Source: Palsa-459 sp963841965
GTDB lineage: Bacteria; Actinomycetota; Acidimicrobiia; Acidimicrobiales; RAAP-2
Reading direction: 5' to 3'
Assembly (NCBI GenBank): GCA_963841965.1
Contig: CAWJES010000001.1
Location: 372,001-436,000, forward strand
DNA: 64,000 bases
Made by a program: the position numbers and the translations under genes. The notes beneath the pieces were generated by a model. That model was not told the origin of the DNA. It saw only the letters and a list, made by a program, of their open reading frames with translations, and ran no database searches. This document shows, piece after piece, positions 33,211 through 42,284 of the stretch. Position 1 is the first letter of the stretch. Every line of letters begins with the position of its first letter.

Positions 33211-35547
33211 GTGCGCGGGGTGCCGGAGGAGTCACTTCGCAACCTCCGCGACCTGCTGATCGCCTCACCCGATCTCGATGCCGATGCGTTCGCTCGTACC
33301 TACTCCGATGCGGCGGACGCATGGCTCGCCGGGCTCGTCGATCGCATGCTCGGATCGGCCAAGGGTTCCTATGCGCTGCTCGCCGTCGGCGGCTACGGGC
33401 GCAGGGAGCTCGCGCCTTACAGCGACCTCGACCTCGTCCTGGTGCACAACGCAAAGCGAGGATTTACGAAGCTCGCGGAGCGGCTGTGGTACCCGATCTG
33501 GGACGAGGGCATCGGGCTCGATCACTCGGTCAGGACGCCGGACGAGGTGATCACCGCAGCGAAGGGGGACCTGCGCGTGGCCCTCGGCCTCCTCGACGCT
33601 CGCTGCATCGGTGGCTCCACCGAGTTCGCGGCCTCCGTGCTCGTGCGCGTCCAGACCGCGTGGGACGGGGATCTGGCCGCTCTGCACCTTGACGACCTCG
33701 AAATCCAGATGCGAGAGCGACACCACCGCTACGGCGACCTCGCGTTTCTGCTCGAGCCCGATCTCAAGGAGGCACGGGGCGGTCTGCGCGACGCAGCGGC
33801 GCTCCAAGCGTTCGCGAAGTTCTCGGACACTCTCGGCAGCGCAATTGAACTCGAGGAGACCGCCGACGCCGCAGCCGCGATCCAGCGGATCCGGATCGCC
33901 CTGCAACGGGTCACGAGACGGGCGAGCGATCGCCTCGTCCTCCAGGACCATGACGCGGTCGCAGCCACGCTGCACATCCCGACGCCGGACCTCCTGCGTC
34001 AGCTCTCCGGCTCCGCTCGACGCATCGGCAGCGCGATCGACGAGGCATGGCGGCGGCGCAGCAGGTGGGACCCTTCAGCGACCCACCGGCCCTCGCCGGC
34101 AGTGCCGCTCGAGCCGGGGATCGAGGAGCTGGACGGTGAGGTCGTGATCTCCAGCGGCACCTCGCTCGATGCCGGCGCAGCCCTGCGCGTCGCCGCTGTC
34201 GCGGCGCGCCATCGCCTCCCCATCGCCTCGGAGTCGGCTCGCGCACTCGCGTCGGCACTCCTTGAGCGTCCCGAGGGATCTGAGGTCGCGCCATGGACCC
34301 CCGAGATGACCGAGCATCTCACCGAGACGCTTCTCGCCGGAGTGCCGGCGATCGAGGCGCTCGAGTCTCTGGACCTCGCCGGTGTCCTCTCGCAGTTGCT
34401 GCCCGAGTGGGAGGCGGTCCGACACTTCCACCAGCGCAACGCCTACCACCGGTTCACGGCGGACCGGCACCTGCTCGAGACCGCAGCCAACGCGGCCGAT
34501 CTTGCGGACACGGTGATCCGACCGGACCTCCTCGTCCTCGGGGCCCTCCTGCATGACATCGGCAAGGGGCGTGGCGGCGACCACACCGAGATCGGCGTCG
34601 AGCTGGTCGATGGGATCGCAGTGAGGCTCGGCATGACGGATGCCGACAGGGAGTACCTCGTCGGCATGGTGCGGCACCACCTGCTCCTGCCGGACACCGC
34701 GACGCGGCGGGACTTGTCCGATCCGGCGACGGCGAGGGCGGTCGCTGACGCTGTCGGTTCCGTGGAGTTGCTCGAGTTGCTCGGTGCCCTGGCCGCTGCC
34801 GACGGACTTGCGACTGGCCCCAACGCGTGGAGCCCCTGGAAGGCGGGGCTCGTCGTGCAGCTGGTCGATGCGGCCAACACGGTCCTCATCGGCGAGGCGC
34901 TCGAGGTGCCCCCGCCAACCGAGACGCAACTGACTGCGGCCACGCACGCCCGCGAGGCCGGTCATCCGGTCGTCTCCATCTACGAGGACCGCGTCGTGAT
35001 TGCCGCGCCGGACAAGGTCGGGCTGCTCGCGACCGCAGCTGGCGTCCTGTGCCTGGCGGGGCTCGACGTGCGCAGTGCTGACGCCAGGTCGGTCGATGGC
35101 CTCGCAGTCGATGAGTTCGCGGTCGTACCTGGCCCGCGGGGCATCCCTCCCGCACCAGAGCTGGAGGATGCGCTCATCCAGACGCTTGCCGGACGCAGGC
35201 TGCTCGGTCCGGCAATCGAGGCACGGGCGAGGGCGTATCCACCTCGGGGAGCCACCCGCACGACGGTCGTCACCTCGGCGGACCAGGGTGCATCCGACCG
35301 GGCGACCGTCGTCGAGGTCCGCGCACCGGACAGGGTGGGCCTCCTCTGGCATCTGGCACGTGCCATCGCCGACGCGGGGCTCGACGTCTCGGCTGCACGC
35401 GTGGTTTCGCTCGGGACCGAGGCGATCGACGTCTTCTACGTTCGCGAGCAGGACGGCACGAAGCTCTCGGATGGCCGGGTCGAGACACTCCTGGACGTGC
35501 TCGCGGCCAGTGGCACCGTCCCAGATGACCCTGCGAGTGTTGCATAG
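33211..35547 (+). CDS. glnD: [Protein-PII] uridylyltransferase / uridylyl-removing enzyme (GlnD)
   Basis: This is a nitrogen-sensing enzyme of about 778 residues that uridylylates PII when glutamine is low and removes UMP when it is high. Domains in order: nucleotidyltransferase with VGGYGRRELAPYSDLDLVLV; a GlnE/GlnD-associated helical part; an HD hydrolase domain with LLHDIGKGRGGDHTEIG; and two C-terminal ACT domains (VIAAPDKVGLLATAAG and VEVRAPDRVGLLWHLARAI) for glutamine binding. GTG at 33211 or 33220 is the start; neither has a strong ribosome site. No glnB or amt is adjacent, unlike the common glnK-glnD order. Confidence 0.92.
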   Translation: MRGVPEESLRNLRDLLIASPDLDADAFARTYSDAADAWLAGLVDRMLGSAKGSYALLAVGGYGRRELAPYSDLDLVLVHNAKRGFTKLAERLWYPIWDEGIGLDHSVRTPDEVITAAKGDLRVALGLLDARCIGGSTEFAASVLVRVQTAWDGDLAALHLDDLEIQMRERHHRYGDLAFLLEPDLKEARGGLRDAAALQAFAKFSDTLGSAIELEETADAAAAIQRIRIALQRVTRRASDRLVLQDHDAVAATLHIPTPDLLRQLSGSARRIGSAIDEAWRRRSRWDPSATHRPSPAVPLEPGIEELDGEVVISSGTSLDAGAALRVAAVAARHRLPIASESARALASALLERPEGSEVAPWTPEMTEHLTETLLAGVPAIEALESLDLAGVLSQLLPEWEAVRHFHQRNAYHRFTADRHLLETAANAADLADTVIRPDLLVLGALLHDIGKGRGGDHTEIGVELVDGIAVRLGMTDADREYLVGMVRHHLLLPDTATRRDLSDPATARAVADAVGSVELLELLGALAAADGLATGPNAWSPWKAGLVVQLVDAANTVLIGEALEVPPPTETQLTAATHAREAGHPVVSIYEDRVVIAAPDKVGLLATAAGVLCLAGLDVRSADARSVDGLAVDEFAVVPGPRGIPPAPELEDALIQTLAGRRLLGPAIEARARAYPPRGATRTTVVTSADQGASDRATVVEVRAPDRVGLLWHLARAIADAGLDVSAARVVSLGTEAIDVFYVREQDGTKLSDGRVETLLDVLAASGTVPDDPASVA

Positions 35548-35577
35548 CGCTGGCCCCTTGGCTAGTAGAATGCGCCG

Positions 35578-36690
35578 ATGGCAGCGCGTCACGCCCGCAA
35601 GACGGTGCACCCCAGACGGCGCAAGGCTGCGATTGGCCTCCTTGGCGTCGCGGTCGTCGCGATCGTGGTCGCCGCAGTCGCAATCCTGGTCCCCACAGCC
35701 ACTCAGACCCCGACCGCCTCGGCCGCGACGCATCCCGCCCTCGGGGTCGAGGGCATCGTCCCGGACGGTCAGTGGGTCTCGCCCGACGCACAGCTCCGCG
35801 TCATGTTCAACGAGCCGCTCTCCCCCACCTCCGCGCTCCCTCAGATCTCCCCAGCCGTGCCCGGCAGGTGGGTGCTACTTTCAGCGGGTGTCCTGGCCTT
35901 CGAGCCTGCGACCGCGTACGCCACGAACGTCACCTACAAGGTGACGGTTCCCGCCACCGCGCTCTCCAGCTATGGGACCAGGCTGGGTCATGCGGTTCAG
36001 AACTGGTTCGCCGTGGGAGGCGGATCGGTGCTCCGCCTCCAGCAGCTGCTCGCGCAGCTCGGCTACCTGCCCTTGAAGTTCGTCCCGCTGGGCACCTTCG
36101 TACCGACCTCGGCATCCGTCCAGCGAGGCACATTCGTGTGGCGCTGGGCGAACATGCCCCCCGGGCTCACCAGCCTCTGGCAGCCCGGGGTCATGAACAC
36201 GATCACCGAGGGGGCGCTCATGCGCTTCGAGGACGTGAACAACCTCGGTGAGGCTCGGGTCCCCACGCCACAGACCTTCAACGCCCTGATCGCGGCCGTC
36301 GCCGCGCACAAGTCGAATCCAGCGACGTACAACTACGTCGACGTGAACACCGCGCTCCCCGAGACGGTCACGCTGTACCAGGACAACCGGGTCATCTACA
36401 CCACGCTCGCCAACTCCGGCATCGCGTCGCGCCCCACCGCGCTCGGGACCTTCCCCGTCTACCTCCGTTTCACGTCGACGACGATGAGCGGGACCAACCC
36501 GGACGGCACGACCTACCACGACCCGGGTATCCCGTGGGTCAGTTACTTCAACGGCGGCGATGCCCTGCACGGCTTCATCCGCTACAGCTACGGGTGGCCA
36601 CAGAGCCTCGGTTGCATCGAGATGCCCTTCGCCCACGCCGCCGTGGTCTACCCGTACACGCCGATCGGCACCCTCGTCACCGTCCGCTGA
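35578..36690 (+). CDS. L,D-transpeptidase (YkuD) with N-terminal Ig-like domain
   Basis: This is a 370-residue exported or membrane-anchored enzyme with a basic start and helix at about 17-40, then an Ig-like domain (LRVMFNEPLSPTSA, LAFEPATAYATNVTYKVTVP). A peptidoglycan-binding-like segment (LQQLLAQLGYLPL) precedes the YkuD catalytic domain, which holds H331 in DALHGFIRY and S343-x-G-C346 in PQSLGCIEMP. Such enzymes make 3-3 cross-links in peptidoglycan. The gene begins 30 bases after glnD and is followed by a sortase, an envelope pair. Confidence 0.88.
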   Translation: MAARHARKTVHPRRRKAAIGLLGVAVVAIVVAAVAILVPTATQTPTASAATHPALGVEGIVPDGQWVSPDAQLRVMFNEPLSPTSALPQISPAVPGRWVLLSAGVLAFEPATAYATNVTYKVTVPATALSSYGTRLGHAVQNWFAVGGGSVLRLQQLLAQLGYLPLKFVPLGTFVPTSASVQRGTFVWRWANMPPGLTSLWQPGVMNTITEGALMRFEDVNNLGEARVPTPQTFNALIAAVAAHKSNPATYNYVDVNTALPETVTLYQDNRVIYTTLANSGIASRPTALGTFPVYLRFTSTTMSGTNPDGTTYHDPGIPWVSYFNGGDALHGFIRYSYGWPQSLGCIEMPFAHAAVVYPYTPIGTLVTVR

Positions 36691-36727
36691 ATCCGGCGGG
36701 GGCTGCCCGCTCGGTAGCGTCGCAGCC

Positions 36728-37627
36728 ATGTGGAGACGTCCTGTCGCGGTCCTCGGTCGCGTCCTCGTCATCCTGGGCCTGATCGCGGCGGGATTCGTCC
36801 TCTTCGAGTACACCGCGACCGACTTCCTCCAGCACCATTCGCAGGCGGTGGGTCTCGCCGCGCTCGCCCCGGAACTGCGGCGGGCTCACGTCTCCATCCC
36901 GAGCCTGCCGCCGTCGGGCCCGCCGCGGACGGCCGCGACCGTCAGCCCGCCCCCGGTCGGCGCCGCCCTCGGCGTGCTCTCGATCCCGCGCATCGCGATC
37001 CGGCAGGTCATCTTCGAGGGCGTGGGAGAGTTCCAGCTCTCCGAGGGTCCCGGCCACTACCCGGGGACGTCGCTACCGGGCGAGCCAGGCAACGCCGCCA
37101 TCGCGGGGCACCGCACCACGTGGGGACACCCGTTCCGGCACCTCGACCAGCTCGTCGCGAACGACCCGATCATCCTCACGACGCCACAGGGCACCTTCGT
37201 CTACCGCGTCCGCAACGAGTGGGTCGTCTCCCCCACGGACACCGCCGTGCTCGCTCCGACACCGCACCCGTCGCTCACCCTCACCACCTGCAACCCCCCC
37301 TACAGCGCCGCGACCCGCCTCGTCATCCGCGCGGCCCTCGTGTCCAGCTCCCTCGGCGCACCGCGACGCTCCACAGGCACCTCGAGCCCGGCGCCGTCCG
37401 GTCCCTACGCGGGTGCGCGGCCCGTCGCCGGCTCCTCCACGCCGTCGACGTGGGGGTGGTTCTGGTTTTTCGCGGCGATCGTCATCGCGTGCATCGCCGC
37501 CGCTGAGGCCTACGCCTGGCGCAGGGGCAGGCTCCTGCTCCCCTACGTGGTCATCCTCGTCCCGCTGCTCATTGGGGTCATCGGGTGCTATGTCGTCGGC
37601 TCGCGCCTGCTCCCGCCGTCGATCTGA
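36728..37627 (+). CDS. Class E sortase
   Basis: This is a 299-residue sortase. Membrane helix at about 8-28, a Pro-rich spacer, then the sortase barrel with IPRIAIRQVIFEGVG, H128 in AIAGHRTTWG, C188 in LTLTTCNPP and R197 in AATRLVI, the complete catalytic triad. A second helix near 243-262 and a third near 270-292 lie at the C-terminus. It would attach surface proteins to peptidoglycan; no sorting-signal substrate gene is adjacent. The last 40 bases overlap the end of the convergent dinB gene. Confidence 0.9.
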   Translation: MWRRPVAVLGRVLVILGLIAAGFVLFEYTATDFLQHHSQAVGLAALAPELRRAHVSIPSLPPSGPPRTAATVSPPPVGAALGVLSIPRIAIRQVIFEGVGEFQLSEGPGHYPGTSLPGEPGNAAIAGHRTTWGHPFRHLDQLVANDPIILTTPQGTFVYRVRNEWVVSPTDTAVLAPTPHPSLTLTTCNPPYSAATRLVIRAALVSSSLGAPRRSTGTSSPAPSGPYAGARPVAGSSTPSTWGWFWFFAAIVIACIAAAEAYAWRRGRLLLPYVVILVPLLIGVIGCYVVGSRLLPPSI

Positions 37628-38967
37628 TCCCGCTCCCGTGGGGTCCCCGTATCGTCGGCCCCCCACGCGTCCTCCCTGCGTCGCGGCTCGACCTCGATCC
37701 CGTTCGCGCGAAGGTCCGATCCGTGCGCGACCGCAGCAGCCCCATGGCGTCGGCGCAGCTCGTCGACCGCCTCTCGCAGCGCAGCCAGGTCCCCCTGGCG
37801 GTGCCGCGCCATGACCTCCGCCGCCGTGCGTCCCTCCACGGGGTCCCCCAGCCCGAACGCAAGCTGCACGCCCCCTGCGGCGTCCTCGAGTGATGAGGCG
37901 GCGATTCCGCAGAGTCTGATCCCCCCGCGGATCGGCACCGTGGCGGCGAGGAGCTCGGCGACGCGAGCCACCGCGTCGTCATCGTCGATCCCGAAGTCGA
38001 GCGTGTGCGACCTCGTGATCTGGGCGAAGTCGTCGAACTTGATCTTGAGCGTGATGCACCGCGCGCGGACGTCCCCGTCGCGCAGGCCGCGGGCGACCGC
38101 GCCACCCATGCGCCGCGCATGCGCCACGAGCTGCTCGCGCTCGCCGAGGCTGACCGTGAAGGTCTCCTCGTGCCCGATCGACTTGGTCTGGCGCGATGGC
38201 TCCACCGGCCGGTCGTCGATTCCGTTGGCCAGCTCGCACAGGCGGACCGCCAGGGCGGCACCGAGGTGTCCCGCAAGCAGGTCCGGGTCGATCGACGCGA
38301 GCTCGGCGACCGACGAGATGCCCAGTCGCTCGAGCCGGGCCGCCGTCGCCGGGCCGACGCCCCACAGGTCGCGCAGGCGGAGCCCAGCGAGGACGTCGCG
38401 CTCGTCAGCGGGCATCGTCACAACCACGCCCGCGCCCGGCGTGATCCCCTCGGGGCCCGCCTGCGGCTTCGCCCGGCGGCTCGCGAGCTTGGCGAAGAGC
38501 TTGTTGCGCGCGACGCCGACGCCGCAGCTGAGCGCCATCTCGTCGCTCACACGCGCCCGCAAGTGGTCTGCGATCGATCGGGGAGAGCCGAGCAGGGCGA
38601 TGGATCCCGTCACGTCGCAGAAGGCCTCGTCGAGTCCGAGCGGCTCGACGAGCGGCGTCGCAGACGTCAGGATCTCGAAGAACTGTCGTGAGACCTCCTC
38701 GTAGCGCGAGAACCTCCCGTGCACGAAGACGGCGTCGGGACATCGTCGCTTCGCCTCGATGGACGACATCGCCGAATGGACGCCCCGGCGGCGGGCCTCG
38801 TACGTGCAGCTCGCCACCACGCCCCTAGCGCCGTCGCCGCCGACAATGACGGGCCGCCCCCTGAGCGAGGGATCGTCGAGCACCTCGACGGCGGCGAAGA
38901 ACGCGTCCATGTCGACATGGAGGATCGCCGGGCGCAGCGTCGCCGAGTCGCGGAGGTCAGGCGTCAA
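37588..38967 (-). CDS. dinB: DNA polymerase IV (Y family)
   Basis: This is a translesion polymerase of about 459 residues. Catalytic motifs are ILHVDMDAFFAAVEVLDDP, YEARRRGVHSAM and EPLGLDEAFCDVTG, followed by a helix-hairpin-helix thumb (LWGVGPATAARLERLG) and little-finger domain. An extra ~60-residue Arg-rich tail lacks a recognisable clamp-binding motif. The start is uncertain: TTG at 38967 overlaps the end of the PIG-L gene by 11 bases and fits the family's N-terminus, while a GTG at 39030 is possible. No SOS box is seen at it. Confidence 0.9.
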   Translation of the reverse strand: MTPDLRDSATLRPAILHVDMDAFFAAVEVLDDPSLRGRPVIVGGDGARGVVASCTYEARRRGVHSAMSSIEAKRRCPDAVFVHGRFSRYEEVSRQFFEILTSATPLVEPLGLDEAFCDVTGSIALLGSPRSIADHLRARVSDEMALSCGVGVARNKLFAKLASRRAKPQAGPEGITPGAGVVVTMPADERDVLAGLRLRDLWGVGPATAARLERLGISSVAELASIDPDLLAGHLGAALAVRLCELANGIDDRPVEPSRQTKSIGHEETFTVSLGEREQLVAHARRMGGAVARGLRDGDVRARCITLKIKFDDFAQITRSHTLDFGIDDDDAVARVAELLAATVPIRGGIRLCGIAASSLEDAAGGVQLAFGLGDPVEGRTAAEVMARHRQGDLAALREAVDELRRRHGAAAVAHGSDLRANGIEVEPRRREDAWGADDTGTPRERDQIDGGSRREPTT

Positions 38968-39631
38968 GGTCGACGTGGCGGAACGCCTCACCGTAGGAGA
39001 GTCCGACGAGTCGGCCCGCCTGCGTGGCACGGGAGATCAGTGCCTCGCGAGCCCAATCATCGTCCGCATCGAGCTGGGACCGGTGCGCCAGCACGGCGCT
39101 CGCCTTCGAGTCCAGCGACGCGGCGATGTCCACGACGCAGTCTGCCTCCAAGGTGCCCGACAGGAGCAGGGTCCTGACCCGGTGGGGTGGTCCCGCCTCG
39201 GGGAAGTAATGGGGCATCGAGCAAGCCGGGGCCACCGAATCGAGGACCAACCAGCCCGTCTCGCGATGGTCATGGTGGTTCACGTAGACCCCGCCGAAGA
39301 AGGTGGCCGTCGGGTCGGGCGCGATGACGATATCTGGGCGGATCCTGCGAAGGATGGCGACGACTCGTCCTCGAGTCTTGAGGTCGTTCTCCACCTCGCC
39401 GTCCGGCAAGCCGAGCAGCTCCACCCCGGCGAGGCCGAGCGACTCTGCTGCCTCTTCCAGCTCCTGCTTGCGCAGCTCTGCCAGCGCCTCGAGATCTGCA
39501 CTGGGATCGTCGGTTCCCTTCCCTCCGTCTGCGAGGACCAGCAGGTAGGTCGCCGTCCCCTGCCCCGCCCATGCCGCCAACGTGCCGCCGCACGCGACAT
39601 CGGCGTCGTCAGGATGTGCATAGATCGCCAG
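38957..39631 (-). CDS. PIG-L family deacetylase without a normal start codon
   Basis: This is a LmbE/PIG-L zinc deacetylase. The metal motif AIYAHPDDADVACGG is encoded at 39586-39628, followed by GGVYVNHHDHRETG with the second His cluster. Between the in-frame stop at about 39697 and this motif there is no ATG, GTG or TTG. The first TTG (39580) lies after the motif and would remove it. A CTG at 39631 with GGAG six bases upstream, or an ATA at 39667 with AGG upstream, are candidate starts; an indel is the alternative. Family members deacetylate N-acetyl sugars, as in mycothiol synthesis; the substrate is not known. Confidence 0.78.
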   Translation of the reverse strand: MAIYAHPDDADVACGGTLAAWAGQGTATYLLVLADGGKGTDDPSADLEALAELRKQELEEAAESLGLAGVELLGLPDGEVENDLKTRGRVVAILRRIRPDIVIAPDPTATFFGGVYVNHHDHRETGWLVLDSVAPACSMPHYFPEAGPPHRVRTLLLSGTLEADCVVDIAASLDSKASAVLAHRSQLDADDDWAREALISRATQAGRLVGLSYGEAFRHVDLDA

Positions 39632-39668
39632 CGCCCGCTCCGGAACCTCTCGGAAGACCTGTGCTATC

Positions 39669-40139
39669 TCAGGTCCTGGCCTTCGGTGCGGTCGTCTTGA
39701 TCAGCAAGCCGACCTCCCGCTCGAAGTCGCCGAGCCCCTCGAAGCCCTTGTAGACGGATGCGAATCGCACGTACCCGACCTCGTCGACGTCCCGGAGGCG
39801 CTCGAGGACAGCTCGACCGATCTCCTCGGTGGTCACCGGATCCGGGTGGAGCCGCAGTGACTCCTCGACGGCGTCGCTCAGCTCTTCGAGCGTCTCATCG
39901 GTCACCGGCCTGTTCTTGCACGCGGAGCGTACGCCCGCGATCAACTTGGCCCGATCAAAGGGTTCGCGGACGCCGGACCGCTTGACGACCACAAGCGGCA
40001 CCTCCTCGATCCGCTCGAAGGTCGTGAATCGCTGCGAGCACGCGATGCACTCACGCCTCCGACGGATCGCCACGCCGTCCTCAGCGAGGCGCGAGTCGAC
40101 GACTCGGTCGTCATCGCTGGAGCAGAAGGGGCAACGCAC
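39669..40139 (-). CDS. nrdR: Transcriptional repressor NrdR
   Basis: This is a 156-residue regulator of ribonucleotide reductase genes. The N-terminal zinc ribbon has RCPFCSSDDDRVVDSR and ECIACSQRFTTFER, and the ATP-cone domain has VVVKRSGVREPFDRAKL and RPVTDETLEEL. NrdR senses (d)ATP and binds NrdR boxes. It is next to the LysM gene and near lexA, the same grouping as in mycobacteria. GTG start at 40139. Confidence 0.95.
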   Translation of the reverse strand: MRCPFCSSDDDRVVDSRLAEDGVAIRRRRECIACSQRFTTFERIEEVPLVVVKRSGVREPFDRAKLIAGVRSACKNRPVTDETLEELSDAVEESLRLHPDPVTTEEIGRAVLERLRDVDEVGYVRFASVYKGFEGLGDFEREVGLLIKTTAPKART

Positions 40140-40172
40140 GCCACAACGCTACTCCCGCACCTACTGGGAGCC

Positions 40173-40754
40173 TCAAGGCACGATGATGTGCTCGCCGGGG
40201 ACCACGATCCGCCCGCCGATGCTGGCCGCCATCTCCCGCTCAAGCTGCGAGGCTGCCGCCGGGTTGATCTTGAGAGCGATGGAATGGAGGGTGTCGCCTA
40301 CCTGCACGACGTACGTTGAGCCGTCCGCAAGGCCCGCCGTCACTGCCCCGGGCGTCTCCTGACCGCTCAGGGTCATGGCCCCGAGGGCCCGAATGGGCAG
40401 TGCCAGCAGGATGCCCGCAGCCACGATGCCGGCGATCGCAACGGTGCGCCGCCGACGAGCGAGGGTCTGCCGGCGGACCTGACGCTGGATCTCGGAGCGT
40501 GCAGAGAGGTCGCCGTCGCGCTCCTCGCGCCGGGATGGCTCGAGGGGACGGGGGCCTTCGGTCCGGGTCTCGCGCCTCGATCCGGCTGGATGCGAGCTGA
40601 TCGAGTGCCCCAGCTCGTGCAGGACGTCACGCTTCGCATGGATCGCGGCGCCCCTGGGAGGGGAATCGCTGGTTCGTCCACCAGGCACCAGGCGCAGCGG
40701 CACCTGGTGCCTGCCCACCTCTTCAACCTCCACTGCCAGCGGTGCAATCGCCAT
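40173..40754 (-). CDS. LysM-domain membrane protein, SOS-controlled (ChiZ/YneA-like)
   Basis: This is a 193-residue protein: cytoplasmic N-terminal part (1-~120, with many Arg/Glu), one helix at about 125-145, and a short exported LysM domain (YVVQVGDTLHSIALKINP, ending GGRIVVPGEHIIVP). The ATG at 40754 follows GAGGAGG. Two perfect SOS boxes lie in its promoter. In position and design it matches the damage-induced LysM division inhibitors of Gram-positives (YneA) and mycobacteria (Rv2719c/ChiZ next to lexA). The predicted role is to halt division during DNA damage by binding septal peptidoglycan. Confidence 0.83.
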   Translation of the reverse strand: MAIAPLAVEVEEVGRHQVPLRLVPGGRTSDSPPRGAAIHAKRDVLHELGHSISSHPAGSRRETRTEGPRPLEPSRREERDGDLSARSEIQRQVRRQTLARRRRTVAIAGIVAAGILLALPIRALGAMTLSGQETPGAVTAGLADGSTYVVQVGDTLHSIALKINPAAASQLEREMAASIGGRIVVPGEHIIVP

Positions 40755-40781
40755 TTCGTGTGCCTCCTCATCCGGGGCTAC

Positions 40782-40829
40782 CGAACAGGTGTTCGCTACC
40801 ATTGAAGCACGAACACCTGTTCGGGTCAA
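40782..40829 (-). promoter_or_regulatory. Promoter with two LexA (SOS) boxes for the LysM gene
   Basis: CGAACAGGTGTTCG (40782-40795) and CGAACACCTGTTCG (40810-40823) both fit the actinobacterial SOS box CGAAC-N4-GTTCG and are reverse complements of each other. On the minus strand TTGACC (40824-40829), a 17-base spacer and TTCAAT (40801-40806) form a promoter. One LexA box fills the spacer and the other covers the start-site region, so repression should be tight. Confidence 0.85.
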
Positions 40830-40961
40830 CCTCATCCCCGACGTTCTACGACCTCGCTGTGACGCCGGAGGAGAGCGGCCTCGATCCTTGCCCGGGCGCT
40901 GGTGGCCGAGGCGGGGACCATCCAGTCGGGGAAGGCGGCGGAACCCGAGGCACACTGCGCC

Positions 40962-42284
40962 CTAGACCCAGGGCCGCATCGCCGCCGCGACCCGGCCAAG
41001 GGCCGCACTCCTCGGTGCCCTTCGTGGCCCTCGGAGCACTGCCAGTGCCTCCGCGACGGTGGCCACCATCGTGATGCGGTGCGTCCTTACGAGGCGTGCG
41101 CACTGGGCTGCCAGTTCCCCGTCGGCGTGGTCGTTTGAGTCGGTTACCTGTCCGTCGCACACCCAGAGGAAGGGCTCGCGCCCTCGACGGCGTGAAAGGG
41201 CGAAGCGAAGCGCGGGGCCGTCGACGCCATTGCCCACGTTCCCCGAGCGCACAACTGACGCCGCTCCTCCCCGGTCCGCGAGAATCCAGGCGTTCGCGAC
41301 TCCTGTCGATCCCGGAGCGTGGGAGTACCCGAGCACGAACGCACCTGGGGCGGCGGCAAGCAGCTCCTCGAGATCGGCCCGGTCGAGGGCCATCGATCCG
41401 GACTGGTCGACCACGACGACACCACCGGCGCGGTGGGCCGGCCGGTCGAAGATCCTGCGTCCGGGGTCCGTCGCGAGCCGCCCGGGATGGACGATCCGCC
41501 CGCCAGCGGCCGCCGGGGCCCGTCGGGTGCACGACGAGCCAGGTATGGCCCTGTCGAGGACGATCCTCGCATCAAGGAGAAGCGGTGCGAATTCGCCGCT
41601 CGAAGGCAGCCTTGCTCGGGCCCGACGGCTCGATGGGTCAACCGCGCCCACAGGCCGACCTGCGCGATCCTCGATGAGCTCCGCGAACCGCCTCGTGTGA
41701 GTTGCGAAGCCGTCAGGGAGGCCACCATCCGAGGCCGTCGTCGCTGCAAGCCTGGACGTGGGAATACTCCGCGCGTGACGGACGAGCTCGCGTTCGAGGT
41801 CCCGGCAAGCAGCTGCCCACGAGGGGTTCACCCGGCGCATCCCGGACAGCAGATCCCGAGCCGCCTTCGTCCCTGCCAGCGCCGCGGAGAACCGCACCGC
41901 CTCACCCCATTCGCCTCCCTCGGCCAGCCGTGTACCGCTCAGTCGCTCCGAGCCGTCTCGCAGATCCGCCAGGTCGAATCCCAGCCGCTCCAGCAGGTGA
42001 TTCACCCGGAACTCCTCCGCGCACTCGACCGATCTCGTTCCCAGGTCCGGCCACGCCCCCAGCGCGCCACCCACTGCGGGGCTCACCCGTGCGTGCATCA
42101 GCTCGTGCGCCCGCACCAGCCGTCCGTGGTCCCCGCTCCCAAAGGGAACCCGCATTGCGTGGCCCAGTACGTCCGTCCACGCCTCGCCTCGAATCGCGGG
42201 GCCTGCTTCCACCTGCCACACCGCAGACCCGGCCACGTCCGATCGCGACGTCAGCAGCTCGGGGTAGGGGCCGGAGGGTCTCAC
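40962..42284 (-). CDS. VWA protein with HExxH metallopeptidase-like domain (DUF2201-like)
   Basis: This is a 440-residue soluble protein. The N-terminal domain has H60-E61-L-M-H64 in RAHELMHARVSP and an acidic ECAEEFRVNHLLE 25 residues on, like the putative metallopeptidase domain of DUF2201 proteins. The C-terminal half is a von Willebrand A domain with an intact metal site D293-Q-S-G-S in VVVVDQSGSMAL and GNGVDGPALRF further on. Its start overlaps the stop of a MoxR-type ATPase gene by four bases. MoxR-VWA pairs act as metal-insertion or remodelling chaperones; here the client is unknown. The pair may be under LexA control. Confidence 0.78.
   Translation of the reverse strand: MRPSGPYPELLTSRSDVAGSAVWQVEAGPAIRGEAWTDVLGHAMRVPFGSGDHGRLVRAHELMHARVSPAVGGALGAWPDLGTRSVECAEEFRVNHLLERLGFDLADLRDGSERLSGTRLAEGGEWGEAVRFSAALAGTKAARDLLSGMRRVNPSWAAACRDLERELVRHARSIPTSRLAATTASDGGLPDGFATHTRRFAELIEDRAGRPVGAVDPSSRRARARLPSSGEFAPLLLDARIVLDRAIPGSSCTRRAPAAAGGRIVHPGRLATDPGRRIFDRPAHRAGGVVVVDQSGSMALDRADLEELLAAAPGAFVLGYSHAPGSTGVANAWILADRGGAASVVRSGNVGNGVDGPALRFALSRRRGREPFLWVCDGQVTDSNDHADGELAAQCARLVRTHRITMVATVAEALAVLRGPRRAPRSAALGRVAAAMRPWV

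Noticed and set aside
39578..39580. TTG as start of the PIG-L gene
   Set aside because: It would remove the HPDD zinc motif, which is encoded in frame directly upstream.
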